DNA of 64,000 bases from a virus. Of the stretch, positions 41,482-50,152 are shown piece after piece. Below the pieces are notes generated by a model, which did not search any database, was not told where the DNA came from, and was given only the letters and a program-made list of their open reading frames with translations. The position numbers and the translations under genes are program-made. Each line of letters starts with the position of its first letter. Position 1 is the first letter of the stretch. The DNA is taken from the IMG/VR virus record IMGVR_UViG_3300028581_003594, positions 1-64,000 of that record. One strand, given 5' to 3'.

Positions 41482-42223
41482 TGACAAATCCTTTGTTGAG
41501 CACATGCACGTCCTGTCCCTGTATGCTGTTGATGCTGTTGAGATGCCGGTAGCACAGGCCATCACCGTCATGGCTGATCACATCGCAGTCCTGTGGCAAC
41601 GTGGCGATGGAATCCGGGATCACGTCATATGCGCCGAAGCCGTTGATCTGATTCAGTGCCATGGCGAATGCATAATCGTTCCTGAAATTTTTGTAGTCTA
41701 TCCTGTAGAGGTTGCAGTAGTGGTTGTAATTTTGCTTGATCATCTTGACCAGGTCAAATATCCTGCGCACACGATCAGTCTTCCTGAAGATCAACACCGT
41801 GGCCCAGACCAGGGGCAGCATGGACTTGCGCTCATAGGTCAGTGCCTGCCTGTAGGACACATCATGTGCGCGGTCATGTATGAGGAAGTCATGCGCTGTG
41901 CCACTGAGCCGCAGCAATTTGTCGGAGAAGCAAAGATAGTCCACGTCCAGCACAATGGTGGTGGCGTACGGCGAGTGGTCAAATGCCTGGCAGCGCTCGA
42001 GGTTGTGCCATGGCAGCCCCAGCTTGGTGTTGTTGCACTCGTTGTCCACAGTGATGAAGTCAATTTCTGGCCTGTCGACCCAGCGCTGCAATGTGTGTGC
42101 GTTGGTGACCATGGTGATGGGCAGTTCCAGGTGCTGCTTGACCAATGCCACGCTGGCGTTGGCCACCCTGTGGTAGGGCACCTGTTCCGTGTCAAAGCAA
42201 TACATCAGCACGCCCCGTGTCAT
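41474..42223 (-). CDS. Glycosyltransferase-like protein
   Basis: A 249-aa protein; the ATG at 42223 has GAAGGAG 5 nt upstream and beats a GTG at 42229. ASVALVKQHLELPITMVTN, TIVLDVDYLCFSDKLLRL near 91 (a DxD-like DVD) and VWATVLIFRKTDRVRRIFDL near 140 fit a glycogenin-like or other GT-A fold. It pairs with the following gene of the same design. Donor and acceptor unknown. Confidence 0.68.
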   Translation of the reverse strand: MTRGVLMYCFDTEQVPYHRVANASVALVKQHLELPITMVTNAHTLQRWVDRPEIDFITVDNECNNTKLGLPWHNLERCQAFDHSPYATTIVLDVDYLCFSDKLLRLSGTAHDFLIHDRAHDVSYRQALTYERKSMLPLVWATVLIFRKTDRVRRIFDLVKMIKQNYNHYCNLYRIDYKNFRNDYAFAMALNQINGFGAYDVIPDSIATLPQDCDVISHDGDGLCYRHLNSINSIQGQDVHVLNKGFVNV

Positions 42224-42225
42224 GT

Positions 42226-42543
42226 TCACTCCTTCAGTGTTCGCAGCGATTGATAGGCCTGGTGATAGGTGTTGAGGGCCGCCTGCTGGCGCTCCACCAG
42301 CGCGGCTATGAATTGCTTGGGATCCTTGATCTCCACGGGATTGGAATTGGCGTCCAGCATGAAGAAGCTGTCGCGATGCTCCATCAGCATGGTGGCCGTG
42401 GCTATGGTGAGAGGGTCCGCGCGGAATATGTGGTCATTGTACACCGTGACCATCTCGCTGTCAGCCCTGGACAGTAGATTCTTCTTGGCCACTGCCCTGT
42501 CAAAGCTGAGATCGCTGTGTCGCTTGAGTTCATTGATATCCAT
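42226..42543 (-). CDS. Small phage protein, first gene of the accessory cluster
   Basis: A 105-aa protein. MDINELKRHSDLSFDRAVAK, MVTVYNDHIFRADPLTIATA and FFMLDANSNPVEIKDPK are patterns I recall from small, function-unknown proteins near tail-fibre genes of T4-like aquatic phages. It begins the minus-strand accessory unit and its ATG is 6 nt from the TATAAT of the promoter upstream, so its mRNA should be leaderless. Confidence 0.72.
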   Translation of the reverse strand: MDINELKRHSDLSFDRAVAKKNLLSRADSEMVTVYNDHIFRADPLTIATATMLMEHRDSFFMLDANSNPVEIKDPKQFIAALVERQQAALNTYHQAYQSLRTLKE

Positions 42544-42549
42544 ATGACA

Positions 42550-42578
42550 ATTATAGCTTAATTATCGTGGTAGATCAA
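42550..42578 (-). promoter_or_regulatory. Sigma70-like promoter of the minus-strand accessory cluster, leaderless
   Basis: On the minus strand TTGATC (42578-42573), a 17-nt spacer and TATAAT (42555-42550). The ATG at 42543 begins 6 nt beyond. No other promoter is seen on this strand before 26679, so it may drive about 16 kb. Confidence 0.72.
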
Positions 42579-42594
42579 CCTGGTAAAATATATG

Positions 42595-43572
42595 TTATGT
42601 GGTTGTGTTGCTTACTTGTGCTGTGCTGGCCTCGTTGTACACAGTGGCAAGTCCCTCTGTGGTGTTGGGCCTCAACATGTACAGCGTGGTCACCATCTGC
42701 GGCGTGTCCTTGATGGCCGATGCCACCGATGCTGTGTTGCCCGCGGTGTATTGCGTGTCCGCTGAGCCGTCCGTGGCCACCATCTTGATGGTCATCGTGA
42801 CCGCTGTGCCGGGTGATGCGTTCAGCTTGGCCGAGATCTCCACCGTGTTGCTGGTGTAGGTGCTGTTGTCCGAGGTCAGCTTGATGATGGTCTGGTAGCT
42901 GGTGGTCATGTCGTAGAATCCCACGGCCAGGCCGTTCGTGGTCAGTGTCTCCGTGGAGCCGGAACGTGTGCTTGACTGTGATCCTATGTCCAGGTTGCCG
43001 ATGCCGGTGCCCAGGTCCACGTAGGAGTTGTCCTTGGCGCTGAGCGAAGAGGCAGTGGCGGAAACCACTATCCTGACCTTGCCGCCCTGGTTGAAATAAA
43101 ATCTCATGTCGTTGGCTGATGCCCAGGTTATGCTGATCTCATGCGTGGCAGTGGAGTCCCAGCCCTCTGCGGCTGTGGTGACCGATCTCACCGATGCCGA
43201 AGTGGTTATGGCGGTGGCCAACGTGGATCCGCCCTGCACGGCCGTGGCCAGTGCGTTGAGGTCCGTCAGCAGCGCGGCCTTGACAGCTATGACGTCGCCC
43301 ACTTCTCTGGAAACGGTGGATGTCAGTGCCGTGATGTTGGTGTGATTCTGTATGTTGTTCATGGCGGTCCACAATGAGTTCCATTGCGCCACCGTGATCT
43401 TCTCAGCGGTGTTGACCGTGTGCAGGGCCGTCTGCCCCAGGCCCAGGTTCAAAAGGCCAGTGCCCATGATGTGATTGATGCCGTAGGCAGCTATGTCACC
43501 TGAGTTGGAGGTGTTCGTTAGAAATGCGTTGTATTCTGCTGGTAGTATCTTGTCCGACGCTGCGTAACCCAT
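42595..43572 (-). CDS. Virion/tail structural protein
   Basis: A 325-aa Thr/Ser/Ala-rich, beta-rich protein. The N-terminus SDKILPAEYNAFL and TVAQWNSLWTAMNNIQNHTN are helical; MRFYFNQGGKVRIVVSATA near 155 is a pattern I recall in marine phage tail-fibre or baseplate-associated proteins. The rest is short repeated strands. It is the last gene of the structural block, 2 nt downstream of the fibre gene. It is probably a fibre or adhesin part. Confidence 0.7.
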   Translation of the reverse strand: MGYAASDKILPAEYNAFLTNTSNSGDIAAYGINHIMGTGLLNLGLGQTALHTVNTAEKITVAQWNSLWTAMNNIQNHTNITALTSTVSREVGDVIAVKAALLTDLNALATAVQGGSTLATAITTSASVRSVTTAAEGWDSTATHEISITWASANDMRFYFNQGGKVRIVVSATASSLSAKDNSYVDLGTGIGNLDIGSQSSTRSGSTETLTTNGLAVGFYDMTTSYQTIIKLTSDNSTYTSNTVEISAKLNASPGTAVTMTIKMVATDGSADTQYTAGNTASVASAIKDTPQMVTTLYMLRPNTTEGLATVYNEASTAQVSNTTT

Positions 43573-43573
43573 G

Positions 43574-45199
43574 CTATTTTGCTCCTATCGCACACTCTGT
43601 TAATTCTGTGTCTATATTATATTTATCTTGGATCAGTCGGCCCAGCACGTTAAATGCGGTGCATTCTGCCAGATCCGCCACGCGAGCCACGCCCGCTGTG
43701 CTGCTGCTCACTATCCTGTCGCCCGCTTGGCCCACGCCCTGCACCTTGACCCTGGCACGTCCCTTGAGAGCAATCATGGGATGACTGTCATTATTACCAG
43801 CATCTTTGTTCATTAAGAAAGCTGGATTTTCAGAAACCACGCCAAACACCCTGTGATCCAATTGATTTTTGCATTTCGTGATCTCTTTTGATCCACCCAA
43901 TATCACCACGTCGCCCACTTGCAGCGGCATGTCTGTGGCATAACGCTCTGCCAAATCCGCATACTGCGCCGCCGTTGATGTCGCATGCACTATGTTGGCC
44001 CTGATGTCCACCAAGGTGGGAGCTGAAACGTCCATCTGCCCCTGTGCCTTGAATGCAGTCCATGCCCCGCCGGAGTTGCCGTATGTTGTCGTCAAGTCGT
44101 CCGCGAAGGTCTCGTCCCACACCCAGAAAAGATCCTGCTCCGTGGCGCTGGATGACTCTCCCCTGTTGACCTTGAGACCCGAATAGTTGGGCATGGCCGC
44201 CGCGGTGGACAGGTTCCTGTTGACTTCGATTATGTTGTCCTCCACGGACAGCGTGGAGGTGTTGATCACTGTCTGCGTGCCGGTCACCGTGAGGTTCTGG
44301 ACCACTAGGTCCTTTACCACTCCCTCGCCACCGTCTATGGTCATCACGGTCTTGTTGACTCCACCGTCATTGACCCTGAATATGATGTCACCATTGATGG
44401 TGTTGTTCTGCACTATGACGTTCTCTCCCGACTCAATGCTTATGGTGAGATCCGCTCCCGAGCCCAGGCTAATTCCGCCGTCGTTGAATATGGTCAGTGT
44501 GCCGGTCATGCTGTCGTTGGCATCCGCCCTGACGAAGTTGTCCGCGGGCACCACGGTGGTGAGGTCCGCCAGCAGCAGGTTGGTGGCCTGCGTGGCCACT
44601 CCCGTGAACCTGGCCTGGCTGACCGCGGTGGACAGCGTGATGCCCTTGAATATCGTGGCGAACCCCGTGATCGCAACCAGCGGATTGAATTCCTCTGGGG
44701 ACACTATGGCGGTTATCTGGTCATTGACTATGAATTTCAATATGCTCTTGAACACTCCCGCGCCGCTGAGCACTGTGTCCGGGATCACTGAGGTCTGTCC
44801 CGATCCCGCTACCGTGGTGGGTCCGATCAGCGTCCAGGCCGTGCCGTTGTAGACATGGAGCTGGAGGTTGTTGGTGTCGAACCACATGTCTCCGGTGTTG
44901 GCGTTGGTTGGCGTGGAGCTGCTGTTGGTTCCCGATCCCACTGGCTTGAATTTGTTGCCGTTCCAGACCTTGATCTGATTGGCCAGGGTGTCATACCATA
45001 GCTGGCCCCGTATCTTGTTGGCGGGTGCCGTGGTGTTGGCGAAGTTTTCCAGCACCTTGACGAAGTTCTCGTTCAGGCGCTCGCCGAATCCAGCATAGCT
45101 CTTGCCGAACAGCGCAAGGTCCGTGGTGGCGATGTCCACCGTGCCGTCCTTCAGCACTACCAACTTTGTTCCGTCCGTTTTGTTTATGATATAGGACAT
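43574..45199 (-). CDS. Tail-fibre paralogue with head-domain C-terminus
   Basis: A 541-aa fibre protein. The N-terminal module (1-130), INKTDGTKLVVLKDGT, FGKSYAGFGERLNENFVKVL and GQLWYDTLANQIKVWNG, is shared with the fibre genes at 47695 and 51830. A long beta-rich shaft follows. The C-terminus has AQYADLAERYATDMPLQVGD, VFGVVSENPAFLMN and ALKGRARVKVQGVGQAGDR, a distal fibre domain found in many phages. It probably attaches to the baseplate by the shared N-terminus and contacts the host by the end. Confidence 0.85.
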   Translation of the reverse strand: MSYIINKTDGTKLVVLKDGTVDIATTDLALFGKSYAGFGERLNENFVKVLENFANTTAPANKIRGQLWYDTLANQIKVWNGNKFKPVGSGTNSSSTPTNANTGDMWFDTNNLQLHVYNGTAWTLIGPTTVAGSGQTSVIPDTVLSGAGVFKSILKFIVNDQITAIVSPEEFNPLVAITGFATIFKGITLSTAVSQARFTGVATQATNLLLADLTTVVPADNFVRADANDSMTGTLTIFNDGGISLGSGADLTISIESGENVIVQNNTINGDIIFRVNDGGVNKTVMTIDGGEGVVKDLVVQNLTVTGTQTVINTSTLSVEDNIIEVNRNLSTAAAMPNYSGLKVNRGESSSATEQDLFWVWDETFADDLTTTYGNSGGAWTAFKAQGQMDVSAPTLVDIRANIVHATSTAAQYADLAERYATDMPLQVGDVVILGGSKEITKCKNQLDHRVFGVVSENPAFLMNKDAGNNDSHPMIALKGRARVKVQGVGQAGDRIVSSSTAGVARVADLAECTAFNVLGRLIQDKYNIDTELTECAIGAK

Positions 45200-45202
45200 T
45201 TT

Positions 45203-45382
45203 TTAATTGCTTTCGTTGTCCCTCACATGCACCAGGAAGCTCACGTCGCCCAGCAGCTTGATCAATATCGCTGCCAGCTCTGGCGTCAGGGCCTGATCTA
45301 TTTTTACGAGGTCATTAGCAGTCAAACTGGACTGATAATTTGCATTGATGTAGTCAGCTACTTGTTGTTTTGTTATGGCCAT
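45203..45382 (-). CDS. Small phage protein between fibre genes
   Basis: The ATG at 45382 has AAGGAG about 8 nt upstream, so it is preferred over in-frame ATGs further out (the frame is open to 45436). The 59-aa product (MAITKQQVADYINANYQSSL, then LAAILIKLLGDVSFLVHVR) is helical and could be a small structural or chaperone protein. No family known to me. Confidence 0.7.
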   Translation of the reverse strand: MAITKQQVADYINANYQSSLTANDLVKIDQALTPELAAILIKLLGDVSFLVHVRDNESN

Positions 45383-45402
45383 TTTTTGTTTCTCCTTATT
45401 AA

Positions 45403-46236
45403 TTATCTTATTTTTGAGCTGTACACGGACAGCCAATGTTTAAATTTTTCTCCTGTGAAGGGTCTAGCGATAGAGCCCAATACAAAACAAGCACCCTCTC
45501 CCACTATTCTGACCATTTTACCTAGAAGGTCACTGTTGGTTCTTGCTCCTGTTTGATATGCGATCTCATTGGCCCTTGCCTGGGCAATGATTCTGATTGC
45601 TTTGATGAAAAGAGAATTGGTCTTATGTTTATAATTTTTTTCCATATATTGCACCAGTGGACAAGCCCATAACCAATAACCTATTTTGGTATTATCACTC
45701 AAATATTGTACACTGAATTGGGTGTCAATTGCAAGATCTTTTGCAGTGAATAACCCATTGTTCCTCAGCCAAGTGCATATGACTCTGCCATTGGTGTAGT
45801 CCAGTGCTTCCAACATCTCCACAGTTTTTACCACTGCGGCACTTTTATCGTTGTTTCTCAAAGCATCTAGGATGTCTCTGACATATCTGTCATAGTAGCC
45901 TCGCCATATGATCCTGTCATTCTTGTGTACGCCTCTGATCTGTGTCACTGTTTTTTCTGATTGCACATAATATTGCACCATTTTATCTTCGTTGATATAT
46001 TCTCTGAATGCCCGTAGCAGCACGAAGTCCGCCTGTGCCGCTGCATTGTGCTCATCGGGTGTGAATGGTGTTGTCTTTGTTCTGGTTGGTAGATGATATG
46101 CCAGGATGGAATTATAAAATATACAATTGTCTTCACGACTCAACAGCGTGGTGACACAGTGCTCTTCGTCCCCGTGCTCTTGACACTGGGCGCAGGCCTG
46201 TCTATTGTGTAGGTATTCTTCAACTGATATTCCCAT
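45403..46236 (-). CDS. Fibre-tip associated phage protein
   Basis: A 277-aa protein from the ATG at 46236 with AGGAGTG upstream; its start overlaps the previous stop. The N-terminus has a C-x2-C-x3-H-x7-C cluster (ACAQCQEHGDEEHC) that may bind metal. The helical C-terminus (YWLWACPLVQYMEKNY, FIKAIRIIAQARANEIAYQTG, LLGKMVRIVGEGACFVLG) parallels the C-terminal domain of the glycine-rich protein next door (HWLRQTDP, WARRIATPWAEHMAYKMG). It may be a companion or folding factor of that adhesin. Confidence 0.65.
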   Translation of the reverse strand: MGISVEEYLHNRQACAQCQEHGDEEHCVTTLLSREDNCIFYNSILAYHLPTRTKTTPFTPDEHNAAAQADFVLLRAFREYINEDKMVQYYVQSEKTVTQIRGVHKNDRIIWRGYYDRYVRDILDALRNNDKSAAVVKTVEMLEALDYTNGRVICTWLRNNGLFTAKDLAIDTQFSVQYLSDNTKIGYWLWACPLVQYMEKNYKHKTNSLFIKAIRIIAQARANEIAYQTGARTNSDLLGKMVRIVGEGACFVLGSIARPFTGEKFKHWLSVYSSKIR

Positions 46237-47690
46237 TATTTCACTCCTGCTATCATGTATAATAATCCAAACATTGCCCACATGGCATAACCTATGGCTA
46301 CATTTTTAGTGGGCTGGTTGGTGTGCTTGACAAATTTTCCTATAATTCTGCTCACTGCGATTCCTATCGTCATTATGTATCTGCCCGCTCGATTGTCTTC
46401 TTTCAGCACTCCCATTTTGTAGGCCATATGCTCGGCCCATGGTGTGGCTATTCTTCGTGCCCATCTCACAGCCATGGCTTTTTGTTGAGCATTTCTTTCG
46501 GCTCTGTCTTGGATCCAGAACATGCATTGAGGACCTTCATTGCTCATCCAATCCACAACCACTCGTGCCCATTTAAGGTATCCGTAATAGGCATTGGGAT
46601 CGGTCTGTCTCAACCAGTGCCCAAACATCTCATCTGCCTGATAGATCTCGTCTGACAGATAGCCCAGTTCATGTAGTTTGGTACAAATGATTGAACATCC
46701 GCCACCACCACCGCCGCCGGCTGGTAGTCCTCCAGAGCCTGGAGTTCCTGATGAAGGATTGCCGTCGCTGTCTCCAAATCCCGCAGTTGTGGAGACAAAG
46801 TTCACTCCCGAGTTGAATATGGCCTTCCACACGCCATTGATCTTTACGTAGGCCGCTGATATGTCCTTCCAGGTTCCTGATTTTTTAAATTTGATTGCGT
46901 TGATGGTCTTCCATGCGTTGTTGACCTTGAACTTGGCCTCTACGCTGATGTCGAAAATTAAAACGGCCAATCCATTTCCCCCTGGTGATGCAGCGGATCC
47001 GCCCGTTGCGGCCCCCGCCTGGTATGATGCTCCTGTGAATGGCGATGTTCCAGTACCGTTGGAACCGGTGCCACCTGTTGGCACTAGATTGGATCCAGAA
47101 TAACCGCCAGTTCCGCCATCATCCCCTCCAGCTCCGTTGCCGCTCCTGCCACCATCCGTTCCGCCACCACCTGCTCCTGCTCCTGCTCCATCACCTGAGT
47201 GGTTGGCTCCGTTCTCTCCCAGTGTGCCTGGCACGCCCAACGTTGGATCGTTGTTGTTTATACCATCGGTTCCCACGCTGTTTTGTCCGTCACCGCCTCC
47301 ACCGCCACCGCCACCTGCCACCGCTATGTCTGTTCCATTGATCCTTATCACTGTAGCTGCTCCGCCTCCACCTCCAGCGCCAGATGATCCTGTTGGCCCT
47401 TGTGTTCCCCCGTTGCCACCTGAATATCCTGTGAGTCCTTTGCCCATGCTCTTGCCTCCGGCTCCACCTCCCACTCCCAGAGTCATGGTTGATCCTGATT
47501 CTGCTGTGAGGTCTATGGTTCCTGTGACGTAGTGTCCGCATGCTCCGGGCCTTCCGGGACCAGCGCTGTCTCCACCTCCTCCTCCTCCACCTCCGCCCCA
47601 TATGTGGAATGTCACAGAAGCCGCTCCCGCGGGAATCGTGGCCTGCTGCGTGGTGCCAGTGTATGTGAATGTTTTTGTTATCGTTGGCAT
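46236..47690 (-). CDS. Glycine-rich tail adhesin
   Basis: A 484-aa protein with GGAGG in front of its ATG. The N-terminus FTYTGTTQQATIPAGAASV and HIWGGGGGGGGG begin a glycine-rich region (about 30-245) with many GGGG runs, of the kind that forms polyglycine packs in phage adhesins. A connecting segment (VNNAWKTINAIKFKKSGTWK) repeats a short strand motif. A second GGGGGGGC precedes CTKLHELGYLSDEIYQADEM and the helical C-terminal domain to the end, a type I recall from marine T4-like phages. It is likely the receptor-binding tip. Confidence 0.8.
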   Translation of the reverse strand: MPTITKTFTYTGTTQQATIPAGAASVTFHIWGGGGGGGGGDSAGPGRPGACGHYVTGTIDLTAESGSTMTLGVGGGAGGKSMGKGLTGYSGGNGGTQGPTGSSGAGGGGGAATVIRINGTDIAVAGGGGGGGGDGQNSVGTDGINNNDPTLGVPGTLGENGANHSGDGAGAGAGGGGTDGGRSGNGAGGDDGGTGGYSGSNLVPTGGTGSNGTGTSPFTGASYQAGAATGGSAASPGGNGLAVLIFDISVEAKFKVNNAWKTINAIKFKKSGTWKDISAAYVKINGVWKAIFNSGVNFVSTTAGFGDSDGNPSSGTPGSGGLPAGGGGGGGCSIICTKLHELGYLSDEIYQADEMFGHWLRQTDPNAYYGYLKWARVVVDWMSNEGPQCMFWIQDRAERNAQQKAMAVRWARRIATPWAEHMAYKMGVLKEDNRAGRYIMTIGIAVSRIIGKFVKHTNQPTKNVAIGYAMWAMFGLLYMIAGVK

Positions 47691-47694
47691 GGGA

Positions 47695-49197
47695 TTAAAC
47701 CTCCCTTACAAACCAGAGATCCCCGTCTGAGCCTTGCACCGAAGTGGGCGCCACTGTCTCGACGTATCTGTTGCCTGCCACGGTATTGCCCGTGACCCCT
47801 GCATCGGCGGTTATTACGCTGCCTCCCCATCTCTTGATGGATTCCGCCACCGCTCCCGTGGTCGGAACATTAAGATTTCCAGTGTCCGTCGCTGCCACTA
47901 CTCCAACCGCCGCCAGCGTCAGCGTGCTTACTTTCACGTTACCGGCTGCAGTGGTCTTTAAAACTTTTTGCTTGTTGGCGTCGCCGTCGACGACCGCGTC
48001 CTCGGATCTTATTATCTGTGAATAGGTTCCGCTCTCGCTCTTGCCTGCCACCCAGAAGCCATCACCAGCGCTGTAATAAAGTTTGGCTTCTCTGGCCGAA
48101 TCTCTGTCGATCTTGATTCCGGAATCAACGTTCGTTTCGTTGCCGTTGTTCAGTTGCAGGAACACGTCATTCATCAACACGTTGGTTGTGGACAGGGTGT
48201 CGTATTCTCCCGTGACTGAGAGATTTCCAGTGATCTTGACGTTGCCTGTTATCTCCAGTGGCACTGTGGGTGCCGTGGTGAATATGCCGACCCTGCTGTT
48301 GTCGCCATCTATGGTGATGGCCTCAACGATGTTTCCGCTGTTGTTGATCTTGAATGCTATGTTCTTGTCCTCAGATGCGTTGGCGATTATGAGGTTGTTA
48401 GAACTGACCGTGATCTCTCCCTCTTGAGACTCTCCCACCACGATGCCTGCGTTGTCATCTATGGTTATGCCGCCCTGTGTGGTCTGGGCGATGTCCTTCC
48501 TCATGAAATTTTTTCCAGCTATGTTCAATCCATTGTCTGCTATTGATGTGTCTGTGTTCAGTTGGTTGGCCGAAGTGGTTGATCCGTTGAATGCAGCTCC
48601 GATGCTGGAATTCAATGTGATACCGGTGTAAATCTGTGCGAAGCCGTTGGTCAGCAGCGGAGTGCTGGCCGGTGATCCCGCGGATGGTGTGAATGTGGAT
48701 GAGCTCAATACCGCCACCCTGATGGTGCCGTTGAACATGGAGGCTATGACCTTGTCGCCAGTGGCACTGCCTACTGTTTCAATTTTAAATCCTGATAGTT
48801 GCTGTCCCTCTGTGTAGACCGGTCCGGCCAGTTGCCATGCGGATCCCGTCCAGAAATACAACTGCTTGTCATCGCTGTCCACCCATAGGTCGCCCGCGGA
48901 TGGAGATGCGGGAGCGGTGGCCTGTGATTTGGCTCCGCCTGTGGGTTTGAAGTTCGCCCCGTCGTAAACTTTGAGCTGATTGATGTTTGTGTCAAACCAG
49001 ATCTCACCTCTCAATGGTGCTGCTGGACTTGCTGTAGATGCGGAATTTTCTAATAACTTGACTAAATTTTCATTCAAAAGCTCACCAAAGCCCGAATAGC
49101 TCTTGCCGAACAGCGTCAACGAAGTGGTGTTGTTAATTGTGCCGTCTGTGATAGTGGCAAGCACCGTGCCGTCAGTTTTGTTTACAATGTAAGCCAT
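47695..49197 (-). CDS. Tail-fibre paralogue
   Basis: A 500-aa fibre protein. The N-terminal module VNKTDGTVLATITDGT, FGKSYSGFGELLNENLVKLL and GEIWFDTNINQLKVYDG is shared with the fibres at 43574 and 51830. The shaft is beta-rich with VNMT-like repeated turns, and the C-terminus is GNRYVETVAPTSVQGSDGDLWFVREV, which differs from the other two. An ATAAATAC late-type motif lies 3 nt before its ATG, so it heads a late transcription unit covering the fibre and adhesin genes to 42595. Confidence 0.85.
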   Translation of the reverse strand: MAYIVNKTDGTVLATITDGTINNTTSLTLFGKSYSGFGELLNENLVKLLENSASTASPAAPLRGEIWFDTNINQLKVYDGANFKPTGGAKSQATAPASPSAGDLWVDSDDKQLYFWTGSAWQLAGPVYTEGQQLSGFKIETVGSATGDKVIASMFNGTIRVAVLSSSTFTPSAGSPASTPLLTNGFAQIYTGITLNSSIGAAFNGSTTSANQLNTDTSIADNGLNIAGKNFMRKDIAQTTQGGITIDDNAGIVVGESQEGEITVSSNNLIIANASEDKNIAFKINNSGNIVEAITIDGDNSRVGIFTTAPTVPLEITGNVKITGNLSVTGEYDTLSTTNVLMNDVFLQLNNGNETNVDSGIKIDRDSAREAKLYYSAGDGFWVAGKSESGTYSQIIRSEDAVVDGDANKQKVLKTTAAGNVKVSTLTLAAVGVVAATDTGNLNVPTTGAVAESIKRWGGSVITADAGVTGNTVAGNRYVETVAPTSVQGSDGDLWFVREV

Positions 49198-49200
49198 ACC

Positions 49201-49209
49201 GTATTTATT
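49201..49209 (-). promoter_or_regulatory. Late-promoter-like AATAAATAC (minus strand)
   Basis: On the minus strand AATAAATAC (49209-49201) ends 3 nt before the fibre ATG at 49197. It is divergent from the plus-strand motif at 49275-49283, forming a two-way late-type control region of about 80 nt. Confidence 0.6.
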
Positions 49210-49274
49210 GTCTTTGTTTAGTTTGGGTCTTTTAGTTTATACGAGCATATTAGTGCGATCGTGCTGATACCTAG

Positions 49275-49283
49275 GATAAATAC
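49275..49283 (+). promoter_or_regulatory. Late-promoter-like GATAAATAC
   Basis: GATAAATAC ends 5 nt before the ATG of a 16-codon frame at 49289, which precedes the QueC-like gene. No sigma70-like promoter is visible here. Confidence 0.5.
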
Positions 49284-49288
49284 GCATA

Positions 49289-49339
49289 ATGAGCAATAAC
49301 TCCGCAAAAATACAGCGTAGCATTACAAACAGGAAATAG
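49289..49339 (+). CDS. Short leader peptide before the QueC-like gene
   Basis: A 16-residue frame (MSNNSAKIQRSITNRK) placed 5 nt after a GATAAATAC motif and ending 3 nt before the QueC-like ATG. The placement suggests a translated leader that couples translation to the next gene. Its first residues resemble those of the orphan cupin start (MSNKAGKI). It could also be a chance frame. Confidence 0.35.
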   Translation: MSNNSAKIQRSITNRK

Positions 49340-49342
49340 ACA

Positions 49343-50152
49343 ATGAACGAGTCATATGTGCTGGGGAGAAATAAAACAGTATTCGAAACTGCAGAATTTC
49401 CTCAAATAACTGCGGATGAGAAAATAGGAATAATATTTGACGGGGATATAGAGTCCTCACTGCTTGCTATCATTGCTAAAAGATTATATGGCGCGGACCG
49501 TGTGGTGTTTATCAACGATCAAGCAATGGGTTATGACGGGAAAATATATAAAGAAAGGAAAGATCTACATCGTCTAAACATTATCAACTCAACCATCGAA
49601 GAAGCAATAAAAAGACTCGATGGCACACAAATATTGAATGTTGAAACAGAAATCTACATGGCAAACAGAAACGCTACCGATGCATTGGCAAAATTATTAG
49701 TAAAAAAATATAATAACAAATTAAGATTTGTTTTGTCTGGATGGAACAAGATACACGAGCAGAGCATATCCATGCTGAAATCCAGTGGTTGGACTCGTGG
49801 TATAATTACCAATGGACAACTGAAACCATGGTTAGCAAAAAATGCTGCACATTATCCTGAATTGCACAAGTACGTTTTTGAACAAGACGGTAGAATATTT
49901 GGCGTGAACAAAAATGTTGCCTTTGAGCAGTACGAGGCAGATTTCAATCTCTGCGTGAGGCCTTTTAGGAACCTCACCACATCAGATGTGATAGACCTAT
50001 ATGATCAACTGGGTGCCGTGGCCCAACTCTATCAGTCCAGCAGTTGTAAGATCGATCTTGGCAACTGTGGAACCTGTGATAATTGCCACCAAAGAAAATT
50101 AGCATTTAAAAATAGCATGGTTGTAGATCTCACGAAATATACTTTGAATTAA
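49343..50152 (+). CDS. QueC-like protein with altered PP-loop
   Basis: A 269-aa protein related to 7-cyano-7-deazaguanine synthase (QueC), which makes preQ0 from CDG using ATP and ammonia. The C-terminal zinc site CKIDLGNCGTCDNCHQRKLAF, near 236-256 with its four cysteines, is typical of QueC. The N-terminal P-loop region reads FDGDIESSLLAI near 35, where QueC has SGGxDSTT: Gly to Asp and Asp to Glu changes would weaken classical ATP binding. It is encoded alone, inside the structural block, far from queE. The activity is uncertain; if inactive, preQ0 would come from the host or via YhhQ. Confidence 0.65.
   Translation: MNESYVLGRNKTVFETAEFPQITADEKIGIIFDGDIESSLLAIIAKRLYGADRVVFINDQAMGYDGKIYKERKDLHRLNIINSTIEEAIKRLDGTQILNVETEIYMANRNATDALAKLLVKKYNNKLRFVLSGWNKIHEQSISMLKSSGWTRGIITNGQLKPWLAKNAAHYPELHKYVFEQDGRIFGVNKNVAFEQYEADFNLCVRPFRNLTTSDVIDLYDQLGAVAQLYQSSSCKIDLGNCGTCDNCHQRKLAFKNSMVVDLTKYTLN

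Noticed and set aside
46690-47600. Glycine-codon-rich DNA as a repeat array or CRISPR
   Set aside because: There are no regularly spaced identical repeats; it is coding sequence for poly-Gly runs in the adhesin.
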